Of a stretch of DNA of 64,000 bases, positions 1 through 11,200 are shown in pieces. Origin of the DNA: Trochalopteron elliotii. Lineage: Eukaryota; Chordata; Aves; Passeriformes; Leiothrichidae. The position numbers and the translations under genes were made by a program. Each line of letters opens with the position of its first letter. The first letter of the stretch is position 1. The DNA lies in assembly GCA_024734555.1 (NCBI GenBank), contig JANPWX010000214.1, forward strand, positions 666,665 through 730,664, read 5' to 3'. The notes beneath the pieces are model-generated. The model did no database searches and was not told the DNA's origin. It saw only the letters and a list, made by a program, of their open reading frames with translations.

Positions 1-76
1 AGGTTTTCTATTAAAAAATAAGTCAGCTTATTGACTTGTCAATCAGATTTTCTGAGTTTTCTCTTTGTCTTTTCAG

Positions 77-190
77 AGGAGGATCCTGCAGGAGCAGCTG
101 CACAGAGTGCACAGGTGTTACCGACTGTGGGTCCAGCTGCATTTACAGAGGATGCTCAAGAGTAGTATTTTTCAAAAGAAACTGGTTTGA
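77..190 (+). CDS. candidate 3'-terminal coding exon (5' partial gene)
   Basis: A strong acceptor (pyrimidine-rich tract ending TTTCAG at 71-76) opens an exon that is more GC-rich than its surroundings. Two frames stay open. The frame starting at 77 runs 37 codons to TGA at 188-190; its peptide begins RRILQEQLHRVHRCYRLW, looks like an amphipathic helix, and uses many G/C-ending codons (CTG, CAG, GTG, ATC, TAC). The frame in which bases 77-78 finish a split codon gives an Ala/Gln-rich tail ending VGPAAFTEDAQE, with TAG at 163-165. I favour the first on codon use but cannot decide. About 1 kb of 3'UTR-like sequence with poly(A) signals follows, which fits a last exon. The upstream exons would lie outside the window. 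I do not recognise the protein. A chance acceptor in front of a short open frame is the main alternative. Confidence 0.35.
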   Translation, partial: RRILQEQLHRVHRCYRLWVQLHLQRMLKSSIFQKKLV

Positions 191-1215
191 GTATACTGCA
201 TTGAAAAAAAATCAGCATAATGAAAGTGACTAGAAAAAGATCTGTATCTGTGAAGCACTGACTAAAGCACTATACACAAAATCTTTTGGCACTAAACTGT
301 CTCCTCACAGATTTACTTGCAAGCGCTTACTTCCTTATCTGCTGTGCAATGACGTTCTTACACACTACTTTAAAATGACAATTCATTATTAAAGATGCAG
401 GAAGCAAACATCAGCAGTCCAAGGGTCAGGACCCTGTCCTGTCTTTATACACTGCAACAAGCCACCATTTTTATGCCCTTATATCTTCCGGAGGGTGTTT
501 TTGTCCTTACACTTTCCTTCTGTCAGAGTGTTTCAGTGCTGGAAGTTACTGTGAACTGGCTAAATTGCTTCCATTTTGAATGACCAGAAGCATGTGCATC
601 TTTACCTACCCAAATGAAGCCATCTAAATGTTCACTTTTTTAACACATTATCCTCCTAATCTTATCACTTCATTGATAATCGTAAATATGGATTTCTTTT
701 GAACCATGAGGACAGAGAAGGAGGATACACTGAAAGGTTCAGTCTTCCATGAGTTGTGCTCTCACTTCAATACTTTCATTGCCATGCCAGATAATTAAAC
801 AGCTCAGATGTAGCAGAAAGAACTTGTCTTGACTATTTTACTTCCTTTAGGTGTGAGAAAGAGTAATGATCACACCTACTGGACACAGTCCTGCCCTCAG
901 ATCCACAATGCAGACTGCTGTACTCAGCAGAGCTCAGAAGAGGTGCTGGGTTGCCAACACCCTTATTATATGATGCTAAGTGGACAGGAGTTAATGAAGA
1001 GTAGTACAGAAAGACACGTAACATGTAACATAAGCATTATTTAGTTGTAATATTTGTTTCTAGTTTTGTGCCCATTTTAATAAAACAAATGTTTATCAAT
1101 TTATAATGTGATTGACAGGCAGCAGTGTTTTGTATCAACTCCACTGCAAAAGAAGCTCTTGATCAGCATTGTGTTCTCCTTCCACTTGTGGAATAAATAT
1201 TAACTTTATCTCGTG
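191..1215 (+). other. 3'UTR-like sequence with two poly(A) signals
   Basis: This stretch follows the candidate last exon and has no convincing open frame. It carries AATAAA at 1079-1084, followed by a GT-rich patch near 1130, and a second AATAAA at 1192-1197, followed directly by a GT-rich patch (1213-1224). A signal plus a downstream GT element is the usual layout of a vertebrate cleavage site, so ends near 1105 or 1215 are plausible. This is inference from motifs; AATAAA alone is common in AT-rich DNA. Confidence 0.3.
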
Positions 1216-1228
1216 GTTGTGCTTGCAG

Positions 1229-1294
1229 GTATCCTGGCTAAGGCCTTCATGTGTATTTGAAAGGAAAGTTTATTCTTCAGCTTGCCTGCAAAAG
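1229..1294 (+). other. possible cryptic exon, 66 bp, frame-neutral
   Basis: The block lies between TTGCAG (ending 1228) and a good donor, AAAAG|GTAAGA (1295-1300). It is exactly 66 bp, and one frame is open from end to end (22 codons, phase 0 at both ends). It starts just after the second poly(A) signal of the preceding candidate 3'UTR, so it would be skipped if that cleavage site is used. I see no similarity to a known domain. It is short enough to be open by chance. Confidence 0.15.
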
Positions 1295-1563
1295 GTAAGA
1301 TTCAAACCACTTTTATAACTGATAAAATCAGGAACATCACCACCTGTCACAAGATATAGCAGTGTCAACACCAATAGAAATTGAAACCATAAACAATGTT
1401 AACTTCATTGAATAAAATTTCCATGCTATAAAATATTGTTATTATTAAAATATTCCTCTGTAAATGTGCACCTGGAGTAGCTTACACCAGATGGACCAAA
1501 AATGCTGGCAAGGGTATTAAAGCTCATCAGGCATCTGGGAGTTATTACATCTCTGGTTGATTA

Positions 1564-1760
1564 ACTCACAGAATAGCCAAGGTTGGAAGAGAGAAATTGA
1601 GAAATTCTCTGACACAACCCTGATCCAAGCTGGATCAATGACAGCAGGTTACTGAGGATCTTGTACAGCTGGGGTGTGAGTTATTAAACTATGTCAAGCA
1701 TCTCCTACAGAGGGTAAAGCAAAAGGACCATTGCTGGCATGGAGGAGCAGTGACCCTCTG
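1564..1760 (-). mobile_element. CR1: CR1 LINE fragment (old)
   Basis: The plus strand begins with a degraded copy of the CR1 3' terminus read in reverse (CACAGAATAGCCAAGG, then TTGGAAGAG), followed by diverged CR1 3' sequence. The element therefore lies on the minus strand. The right border is uncertain because similarity fades after about 1700. Divergence is high, so this is an old insertion. Confidence 0.6.
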
Positions 1761-2062
1761 TAGAGCAGAAAGTCTAACATGAAGTTAAATAGCAAAGGTT
1801 TCCACAGAAACTTCATGTCTTTCACTGCAAGTTCCAGGCTCTCAGGAGATACTTGACATGAACGAAGAACATCATATAAAAATATGCCTCTAATCCATCA
1901 ATACAGGGGTGCAGATATGGCTATTAGAGGTTGCAGTACTATTACAGACCTCCCCTTGATTTGCTAGTCATCTTATTTTACATTCTCCACGCTCAAAAGC
2001 AACAAGGACAAAGGTTCCAGGCCTTCATTACTTCAAACTCCTGTCTTTTCTTCTAAATACAG

Positions 2063-2190
2063 ACGATGCAGAGGACAAACAGACATTAGTTCATAACCAA
2101 GCTGAGAGTCACATGAATTCCCTGACAAATTGCCCAACTTACTTGTTTCCTTCACTAAGAAATTTAGAAAAAAAATACTCTACAGTAAAG
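2063..2190 (+). other. exon-like block with strong acceptor and donor
   Basis: A long pyrimidine tract ending in ACAG (2059-2062) precedes the block and AAAG|GTAAGC (donor at 2191) closes it. Both splice signals score well by eye. Of the three frames only one is open throughout: two bases finish a split codon, then 42 codons follow to a phase-0 end. The peptide includes NSLTNCPTYLFPSLRN. I recognise no domain. It lies about 1 kb beyond the candidate terminal exon at 77, on the same strand and with the same entry phase as one reading of that exon, so an alternative downstream exon is conceivable. A pseudo-exon is equally possible. Confidence 0.22.
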
Positions 2191-2868
2191 GTAAGCAGAC
2201 CAAAATAGAGTTTTTTAGGTGCTTTAATATGCCAAACACCTCTCCTGTTGGAAGAATAAGTGCCTGTATAAGAAAATGAAGATCAGTATGTGCAAAACAG
2301 TCTCTCAGCTAAAGCAGAAAACAAATTCTGGTCAGAATAAAGTCAAATACAGAAGAAAGAGAAGAATGCACTTCTTCACTTTATAATACCATAGTAACAA
2401 GACAACTAGAAAATCCAGCAGTCAAAAAAACCCAGTTGTATAAAACTGACACCTGATAAAATGCATCCCTATGGATTCTTGTGTTGTGATTAGCTTCAGC
2501 TTGACTTGTGCAAGCAGCACAGAACACAGCAGTACAAAAGAGCCCCCTGTTTTGGCATATAAAACATAAAACATACAACTGTATGAGTTCTATGAGAGAT
2601 TTGAAGTACAGTAGTCCAGAATCATTGTATAGTGTCAGCAATATCTTATGAAAATTAGTTCTTTGATGAGCTTCCATGATCTATTGCCAGGTAAATGCTC
2701 AATCAACTGTTTACTCTCAGCATGTGTGACGATCAGAAAAGAAAAAGCTAATTAGGTTTATCATGCGTACTTCTGAGGAAGCTACAGTTTCCTAGAAACT
2801 GGTTTCTGAATGTCTGTCTCAATTTAAATTTTGTGAAAATAATTGAAGTCTCATGTCTTGAAAATTGC

Positions 2869-3522
2869 TTATTGGGAAGAACAATCCCATGCAGCAGCAC
2901 ATTCTGGGGGCCAACTGGCTGGAAAGCAGCTTTGCAGAGGATGACTTGGGGATACCAGTGGACATCAAAATGACCATGAGCCAGCAGTGTATCCTTGTGG
3001 CAAAGAAGGCCACCAGCCTTCAGGACCATACCAGGCAGAGCATGCTCAGCAAGTTGAGGGGGTGATCCTGTGCTTTATTCACCATTGGACCAGAGCTGGG
3101 GTGCTATGCCCAGCTCCAGGCTCCCCAGTACAAGAGAGACATGGACATCATGGAGATAAGCCCTGTGAAGGGCCACAAAGATGACTGAAGGATTTGATCA
3201 CCTTACAAGGGAAGAAGCTGAGGGCTGGGACTGTTCAGCCTGGAGAAGAGAAGGTTCAGGGAGAAAACTCACCAATATATATAAATACCTGATGGGAGGG
3301 GGCAAAGATGACTCAGCCAGACTCTTCTGAGTGGTACCCTATGTCCACATAACAGGCAATGGGCACAAACTGAAATCCTGGAAAATCCATGTAAACATAA
3401 GAAAAAACCTTGGAGAAATTCAGAACCTGACTGTACATGGCTCAGAGCATTCTGATCCTCTGAGCAGGCAAGCTGATCTCCAGAAGTCCTTCCCAACCTC
3501 AGCTTTTCTGGGACTCTGTAAT
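2869..3522 (+). mobile_element. CR1: CR1 LINE, 3' part of ORF2 plus 3'UTR
   Basis: About 650 bp match the CR1 3' region in forward order: the stretch with GACCATGAGCCAGCAGTGT, the TGTTCAGCCTGGAGAAGAG block, the GGCAATGGGCACAAACTGAA block, and the closing TTTCTGGGACTCTGTAAT, a decayed form of the CR1 tail. The copy is 5' truncated, as is usual for CR1, and its coding frame is broken by stops and indels. The open frames at 2865-3065 and 2987-3184 are remnants of this element, not genes. Confidence 0.85.
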
Positions 3523-6122
3523 CTCTGTGCAGTTGATATACAGATGTATAGATGGAAGAAACTATATTTTCTTGGTATGTTTTCTGTAACAAGCATTTTA
3601 ATCAGACCTTAAATCTTAAGATTTAATATGCTTCAGAACTGTATTAGTATTAAAAGTTCAGTTAGGAGTAGAAGCTCTTTTGTATAACTTATTCTATGAT
3701 CTTCTGAGCTTTGACTGAATATTCTACAAGGTATCACAAATTATGCTCTCAGGGGCCCACTAAAGTACACATTTTAACTTTTATTTTTCAAATTTATTAC
3801 TATATAGTACCATCACCCATTCTAATACAGAGGGCAATGCAATTACTCAGACTCCTCAGTGTGGTTATATACATCACTACAACATACAACTTCAATAAAT
3901 AAATGAAACATTCTCTTTATTTGTCATTCTGCAAAAAAATACTCAAGTTAAAAACGCCAACTGCGAGAAATACTAACTCTTATCTTCTGTGTTACATCTC
4001 ACATAGGAAAAAATAGCATCATCTGACATGCTGAATTCCACAAATTGTTGTTTTCTGTTTTCACCATAAAATAATGAAAGAAATTATAATTTAAATTGCC
4101 ATCGAAGGTTTAGTTGTCAAGGAAAACAAGAATAATGTTCCCATTTAACGAGACACAGGAGAGCTAATCTAAATGCCACAATTTTCAGGACAAAAGAGCA
4201 ACAGTTGATTGCTAGGAAATAGATAAAACACTCCTGTATTCTCACTGAAATCAAATGTAAAAGACATAAAAAATACAGACACAGGCAATCTACCCACACA
4301 GAGAAATGAGATCCTACTGCCAACAACATGGGCTGAAATGAATGGGAGTAAAATGCAATAAGCTTGAAGCTCCATAATATCTGCAAAGATAAACTAAGGG
4401 CAGAGTCCCATCTTCCCTTTGTGGTCACATACACATTAAAAGTGTTGATAGCCATGCTGGTTTTTAGAGAGTAATTGTTTAAAAAGCAATATTGCAATTA
4501 GAGAGACATCAGATAGTGCTAAGAAATGCAGTAGCAATGACCTTGCTTCACAACAAATAACCCAAGGAAGAAAACAGGCGGAAAAAAGGGGGAATTACTA
4601 AGACTCCTTTTTAATTAATGGTCAGACATTGACTCCAATTCAGACTTGGTGACATCCATGCAACAAGAGCTAATTATACAAAAACCAGAAAAGGACTCAG
4701 GAATATAACAAACAGCTTAAATGTGGTGTTCCATGTAGCATGAAGATGAAAATAAAACAAATAAGCCTGGTCTAACTGAGCATGGAGACAAAAAGGAACA
4801 AAACACACACTTTGTTTTCGTTGAAAACAGTTTTGATACATAGTTTGGTTCTGTATTCTATCTGATAAGTCTTGCAAATGACATTGATGCCTCTAGCATT
4901 TCATGATAATGATGGATGATGACAGACCTGAGGCTGTCCAGGGCAGGGCATGCTGCCAGCTCTTCATACATCCGAGTCTGCTGGGGCTGCATCCAGGCTG
5001 CAAGTCTAGGGAACAGCTAAGCTCCAGTGCTCACTGCATTCTGAGAAGACAGCTACAAAACCTGCCTCACTGTTTTTATGTCCAGTATCTTCCAGGCTAC
5101 TCCATTTTGCTGTTCTTGACAGTCTTGTGTTTATTCCAGAAACTGATGAGCCCACCCAGGAAACCCTTCTGGGATTTGGGATAAATAGAATTGTTTGGGT
5201 TTGCATAATGACCTTTGTCAGTGGCTTTACTATATGCTTCTAGTAAAAGGTGCAGAAAACAACTACAAAGTTCACTCCCTTGATTTATAAATACCACCTT
5301 TTTTCTTACAAAAAAGCCTCACAGCTGAAGTCTCAAGGGCTTTGGGTTGGGTCTTTGTTTGGTTTTGTTCAGAAGGCCTGTGCACTCTGGCTGGACTGCA
5401 GATGTCACTGACAGGACATTTTGGCTGCTCTGTGACTCTGTTCAAGAAGGTGTTAGTCAGCTGAGGGGATTTGCATCTTTAGGAAGGTGTGGCAGAGAGC
5501 TACTGCAGCTGGTGGCTGTGCCCCTCCTGCCACACAACACTGGATTGTGCCAACTGGGTAAAGCAGACTTTGGCTCTGCATGATTTCTGAACACTACAGA
5601 AGGAAAACAAATGAAACACAGACAACTCTCAGTTCTCTGTGGTCAATCTACCTTTCTCAGCTCAGGCAGCAGGTTAAGTGCTTCATGGTGCCTGGAGTTA
5701 AACCCAGGCAAGCTGTGCATGTGCAACCAGGAGCACTGACATGTGGGCAGCAGGCACAGACAGTAGCAGCGAGCTACAGAACTGCTGCACTGACATTTCA
5801 AAGTGCAGGACTTCATAGGAGTGGCGTTTCAAACAGACAGCCCAAAAAAGGAGGGAACAAGAGAGTTGGTAACACGCCTATGAGAAAGAATTGGTCTTGT
5901 CATTTGAGGTGGAGAAATTGAGCAACAGACCTGGTTGTGGCTGGCATTCAATTGAAAAAAACCTCAGAAAGGAATTACTGGGATCTCATGTGGTAATGCA
6001 ATCCCTACACCTCTAGCAGGTGCTTCCAAATAGAGAAAGAGTCTTACTTTACCTTCTGACATGTTAAGAAGTTAGCTGGAAAGTTCGGTGGATTTCTCCT
6101 TGTAATTGGCTCAGAGCCATCC
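3523..6122. other. no gene recognised
   Basis: AT-rich unique sequence to about 4900 with chance open frames on both strands. From about 5340 to 6090 the base composition is richer in G and C and open frames overlap (5347-5583, 5580-5921 on the plus strand), but I recognise no protein or repeat family. This part could be internal or flanking sequence of the possible LTR at 6129. Confidence 0.4.
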
Positions 6123-6128
6123 CAGAAG

Positions 6129-6416
6129 TGTGGATTGGACTCTGAGAATGTAACTCAAAGACAGTTGTTACACTCATTGGGCCAAGGGCCAAAAAGTCCA
6201 CCTAAGCTACTAAGTACTAACGAGAGAGAACAAAGGAACTCCATGCTTTTCAAGGTGCTGCAGCAAGCACGGAGTTTGTCTCTGTGCTGTGCTCGGCTTT
6301 ATTTTGTTTTTTGTATTATTTTCCTTCATTATTAAAACCTTTTTGATTTTTCAAGGCACTCTCGATCAGCCATCTGGTTCATTATTATAGCCACATTTCT
6401 GCCAGGCTGGCCCTCA
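6129..6416 (+). mobile_element. possible short solo LTR
   Basis: The 288-bp block starts TGTGG and ends CCCTCA (TG...CA) and is flanked by GAAG at 6125-6128 and 6417-6420, as for a retroviral LTR with a 4-bp target duplication. The flanking identity is longer than that: CAGAAGTGTGG occurs at both 6123-6133 and 6415-6425. Inside are a T-rich stretch and ATTAAA (near 6331), which could act as a poly(A) signal in an R region. There is no clear TATA box. An 11-bp target-site duplication around some other short insert is the alternative reading. Confidence 0.35.
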
Positions 6417-6420
6417 GAAG

Positions 6421-6437
6421 TGTGGGTCAAACCCACA
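6421..6437. repeat. perfect 7-bp inverted repeat
   Basis: TGTGGGT and ACCCACA are separated by CAA, giving a perfect short stem-loop directly to the right of the possible LTR. It is too short for strong inference. Confidence 0.5.
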
Positions 6438-6876
6438 ATTCCAGAATTAGCCCTTCAAACAGCCACTAGAATTTGTCTAGCAATTACCCAAACAGAATTT
6501 GGGATTGGAAGACCTGTAGGGCAAAAAGGCATGTGAAAAAATCTACAATAAACACCTGATGGTACTAGAGAAGACATCTATATTCTTCAAACACCAGTCA
6601 CAGTGTTTCAAGAAAAAGATGCCTCACCTAGAGCTATGCCTGTTTGAAGAAAGACTGAAGAGTGAGACAAGCCTGCCTTGTTGTACACTCTGCACAGGAC
6701 TAAACCAGCAACGCTGCTGGTTCCACATGAGTGATGAATGAACCAAAGTATCATAAGATTAAGCTTAAGGTGATCTAGGGCTCATGAGTCAGAATGGCAG
6801 CTGAAATAATCCCTAGTGCTCAAAGTAAATCCACAGCTAACTTAAAATAAGTGTAGTTTTGGAGTTAATTAGTGAC

Positions 6877-7375
6877 TGTCCTGGGTTGCAGTATAAGATA
6901 TGCACAAAGTATTCTATCACCATCTTCATGAACTGTTGAAACCAATTGCTGAAGCAGTGTTCTTCCAGGTTCCCCCTCCCTCTTCTGTTAAGGTGTCTTT
7001 GGTTAATGCGTCTTCTATTAATGGGTCTTCTGTTAATGGCCTGCTGCATGACTCTCTTTAATGAGCCATCAAGGACCCCCTGTATCATCCCATTGTGAGA
7101 TGCTCCACCTAGGGGGAGGAGCCAAGCATTCTCACCTGGATATAATCTGGGATTTGGGACAGTACAGAGGCCCTTACCCACTGGATTCCCAGAGGATCAG
7201 AGCTACCAGACCTTTCTACGGGATCACTGCTTCCATCATCCCACTCAGGTTGTATTCTGACTCTGTCAGTGGTCTTTTGTATTATTGCATTTATTTTATT
7301 TTACCTTTCTTTCTTCTTATTAAATTGTATTTCTGACTTGGAGCCTCTCACTCGTTTTGCTTTCAAACCACTACA
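6877..7375 (+). mobile_element. solo LTR of an endogenous retrovirus (ERVL-like)
   Basis: The element is 499 bp, starts TGTCCTGG and ends CCACTACA. It is flanked by GTGAC (6872-6876) and GTGAT (7376-7380), a 5-bp target duplication with one mismatch. A TATA-type box (TATAA at 7141) and an ATTAAA poly(A) signal (7319-7324) fit a U3-R-U5 layout on the plus strand. The U3 part carries four 15-bp tandem units (see separate entry). No gag, pol or env sequence adjoins it, so it is a solo LTR left by recombination between two LTRs. The 5-bp duplication and TGTCCTG start suggest an ERVL-type family; the exact family name needs a repeat library. Confidence 0.8.
6981..7040 (+). repeat. four 15-bp tandem units in LTR U3
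   Basis: Units at 6981-6995, 6996-7010, 7011-7025 and 7026-7040 are variants of TCTTCTGTTAATGGG in exact 15-bp register. Because 15 is a multiple of three, the minus-strand frame reads as repeated INRR-type motifs, which explains the odd open frame at 6837-7181. The array lies about 100 bp upstream of the TATA box, where retroviral enhancer repeats are usually found. Confidence 0.85.
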
Positions 7376-8010
7376 GTGATCAAACGTCCTGTAAGTTGGC
7401 AAGTTAAATATACACATAGATAACAGATAATTGGAAATTACTCAGTTTATAGCTTTTACCAACAAAAACATATATGAAGTAAGAGGGTAATAGCATGCCT
7501 CATTCCTGGTCTTGCTCAGCTTTGGAGAGGCAAGGAACAAACAACTGAGGAACATCCTGGCAGAACATAGCACATTCATAAGAGTCCAAATGACCTACAG
7601 CTTTATGGGGATTTATGCTGCTTGTCACAGGGCAGCAGCTTACATGGAGAGTGTCACTTGATGCTCTGACAAACAATTAGGAAGTAGGTAGTTCTAGTTC
7701 TTCAGAAGGGAAATAAAGACAGTTAAATATGCAACTCTGCCTCTTAAGGCTAAATACAAACTCGAATTTGAAAGAAATATTTGGGTGCCCCAACCAGGGA
7801 AAACCTGGAGGACATGGACTAGGCCAGTGCTAAGGCAACTATGCAATACTCTCATCTTCAAGAGACATTATGGGTATGACACAGAAATGCTGTATCAACA
7901 ACAAAGCACACCAGTATCAGGACTGGAAGCACCATCCCTATGTTAGTGAGATGCACACCTCAGCTATTTGTTAAGAGTTTTTTGTTAAGAGTTAGGTTTT
8001 TTCTTCAGTT
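7376..8010. other. no gene recognised
   Basis: Unique sequence between the solo LTR and the next CR1. A 12-bp direct duplication (TTGTTAAGAGTT) sits near 7967-7993. Nothing else stands out. Confidence 0.4.
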
Positions 8011-8261
8011 TGGCCTCAAATTGTGCCAAGGGAGGTTTAGATTGAATATTAGGAAAAATTTCTTCCTGGAAAGGATTGTCAGGCATTGGAACAGGCTGCC
8101 CAGGGAAGTGGTTGAGTCACCAACCCTGGAGGTATCTAAAAGATGGATAAGTGTGGCACGCCGGAACATAGTTTGGTGGTGAGCCTGTCAGTGTTAACTT
8201 TATATTTGGTCTCAATGATCTTACAGGTATTTTCCAACCTAAATGATTTTATGATTCTGTG
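8011..8261 (+). mobile_element. CR1: CR1 LINE 3' end
   Basis: The block matches the last part of CR1 ORF2 and its short 3'UTR: GGGAGGTTTAGATTGAATATTAGG, then the stretch encoding [17 protein letters not shown], then the tail ATTTTATGATTCTGTG, which is the CR1 3' terminal motif. The CR1-derived open frame (7940-8182) ends in a stop before the 3'UTR. The copy is truncated at its 5' end. Confidence 0.88.
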
Positions 8262-11200
8262 TTTGGTACACTGCTGCAGGTTTCTACAGCTATCCACATG
8301 ATGTTGTATCTTGTGGGAAAAAAATCAAGTAATAACATTTATTTGGGTAGTCCTGCCCCATGCTTCTATGCATGGCACATACATTCTCCTTTGGGCAAGA
8401 CAGTTTATCTTTGGCATGCTGTAAGTTTCAGCCAGAAACACAAAAGCCATTTGTTAGCACAAAAACTATTCAGGAAGAACTCCAGGACAGTTGTAATAGT
8501 TATCCAAGATCCTGAGAATCTCTGATGAGACTTAAGAGTTCTGAGCAAAGATAAACAAATACCACAATGCCACATGAGAGAAACAGCAAGCACAGAAACA
8601 AAGTTCAAAGGCAAGTATAAATAATCAGTGGGCATCGCCATCATGTTTGCCACCCAAATTAAAAAGACCATGAAAACACACAGAATGCTCAACACAGATT
8701 TCGTGCCTTGCTCACATCTGTGGCCCTGGTGGTGCAGTTGTACAACAGCACACGTGAGTGCAAATCCCAATAAAGAAGGCAAAAAAACAGTAGGAGTTTG
8801 TTGATTTGGCTGCCAGACTTAAAGCAACATCTTAGGAAGCAAACAAACTGAGCACCAGCCAGTATTTCTGAGGATACATACTGACAAAAATTCATTACAA
8901 GAGACTGAGCCAGAGACAAAACTGAACATTATTTAGTATATGTTCTTGCAAATCCCTACATTTTCATGCACTCATACATGGCAAAGCAGTCAACGTCTCT
9001 TTTTCCTGGGTACAACAGTGTCATGGTTTACCAATCAACACAAATGGGCTTTTGCTCCTCACAGGCCAATGGTAGCTGACACCACCAGAAGCCATCAATT
9101 GCTACCTGAACACAAGTTTGACAATCCCCCTATCAGGATCCCAGAGCAACACACAGGCCATTTTCTCAACTAGCCAAGTATCATTTGCAAATCAAATAAA
9201 AACTTAGAACTGAGATTTGGGCATTGCAGCCACATTCTCCAAAGCATTTGAAAAAGTGCAGAGGAGCAAAGTCCAGAGCTGGATTATGTTAATCCGATTT
9301 AAAAGAAAAAAAAAGCCTGTCCAGTCTAAGATAGAAGGCAGACTTATTGCTGAGGCAAGATCCTGCATAAAGCAATTAAGGCTTTTACTAAGGGATGGCT
9401 GGGACAGTGTAATTCCAGCTCTTTTATCAGTTTCAAGCCTCTGAGCACTATATGGAGTTTCGTTCAAAGCCAACAAGAGAGCAATTTCTGAGGTGCTAGA
9501 GAAATATCTCAGGAATATATGATGATCATTTACAGACTGAAGGAAACCATAGGGAAACTAGAAAATACATGGTTTAAGAAAAATAATTTAAAATATTAAG
9601 TTTTAATACATAACTTTACAAAACATGAAAAAAGTTCTAAAAGCTTGTCACCTGCAAAAACTAGAAAAGCATGTCAAGGAGAAGAAAAGAAGATCTGCAA
9701 AAATGTGCTCACAAATTTGATTGCAACATCTGGAACTAAACAGTTCATAGATTTTTAGCCTTGTTTCAGTAAGGCAATGGTACCATACATGCTTATACCT
9801 ATCAACTTTCTTGTTACTAGCCCTAGTGAAATTGCCACAGTACCTTCTGACTTTCCTCTTTGTTTAGAGGCCATGAATATATGGAGTTTGAACTGAAGTA
9901 TGATTTCAGACAAGTAATGCCTATTTGCATTATTCACAAGTGAACAGTAGAAAATAATACCAAAGAAATGCTGAAAAACATCTATGACAAAGACCCTGAT
10001 CCACATACAGAAACAAGGCAGAACCAGTGAATCCCTGGTTGCCAATGCCTGACATTTTTTAGAACAGAATGGTGAAAACAAGAATAAGTGCACCGGTGAG
10101 GACTGATACCAGTCAGAGAGGCTTAATGGTTGTATAAAAAGACAGGGAAGGAGAAACAAAAAGATTAGTAGGATTTGTGGTCACAAGAGTGGCTGTCACT
10201 TTCCAACAACTCTGTGCAAGCCAGTGCTTGAGACACAGCCTGCCAAGAGCAGGGGCCTCCCCACCAGCAGCCCTGCACTCACATGAAATTGTAACCTCCC
10301 CTAGGAACACCTGGGAGGAACAGTTGGCATCTCCCCAAAAGGCCCAGCAAGGGGGGGAAGGAATTTTTTGCTCAAGAAGATCTCAGAAGAAGAACAGATG
10401 TTGAAGTAGGAAAGGCCAAGAGCAGAACATGGCTCCACCAGGACAGCTGTGTTGCCCTGAACCACTGGAGCATAGCACTGCTGATGGCTGGGAAGAAACT
10501 CAGAGACCCCTGAATAATGGAGCTCAGCATTAGAACTCCCAGCCAACTTAATTCACAGATTGGAAATAGGCACTCTAAATTTTACACTGATTTTTAACAG
10601 CTAGGATTTTTAGATTTGCCAGAAATCCAGCCAGAGGCTCCAGCTTGAACAATATACAGTAAATGCAAGTATGGACAGAGGCTCACAGTGTGCACATGAA
10701 GGAGATACAAGAAGGGCCCAAGAACACACAAAACTTGTCCTGTACTGTAAAACTCTAGAGCAGAAAAACAGTTTTAATTTTTAATACATTTTTCTTTGGT
10801 AGTGAACATTAATTGAAAATGTTACAGATTAGTTCCAAAAGGAATCGCTTAATACTTACAACTGAATTAATACTGAAACTTTCTATAGGACCCACTGTGT
10901 ATGTATCCCCAGGCTTCAAGCAGTCAAGTCAGCATTATCTTGGTCTTTCCAGCTCAGTTCATGGATCCAATATATTGCATGTAAAGTTCTTACAGCATCT
11001 CATGCCTCTTTCAGAAAAGCATCTATGAGGATAACTCACCCATGTGCAGAGTGGTACAATGCTGAATGAGCTTTACCCCGTGTATGTTATAGCAGAGCAA
11101 CACAGTCTTTTATGTCACCAGTGGTTGGTTACCACTGATCAGATACTCTATTCTTCAAGAACATAATGGCAATTTTTTGCCTTCACAGAAATCCAGAAAA

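Noticed and set aside
4117..4497. 126-codon minus-strand open frame
   Set aside because: Random-looking Cys/Leu/Phe-rich sequence in AT-rich DNA, no motif or splice context.
6837..7181. Minus-strand frame with repeated Asn-Arg-Arg motifs
   Set aside because: Explained by the 15-bp tandem array in the solo LTR on the other strand.
8405..8782. 125-codon minus-strand frame with hydrophobic stretches
   Set aside because: No recognisable family. Length is within chance expectation for this composition.
9021..9160. TGTCATGGTTTACC, resembling an avian LTR start
   Set aside because: No matching CA end with a target duplication could be found downstream.
9755..10159. 134-codon minus-strand frame
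   Set aside because: No domain, biased composition and no splice or promoter context.
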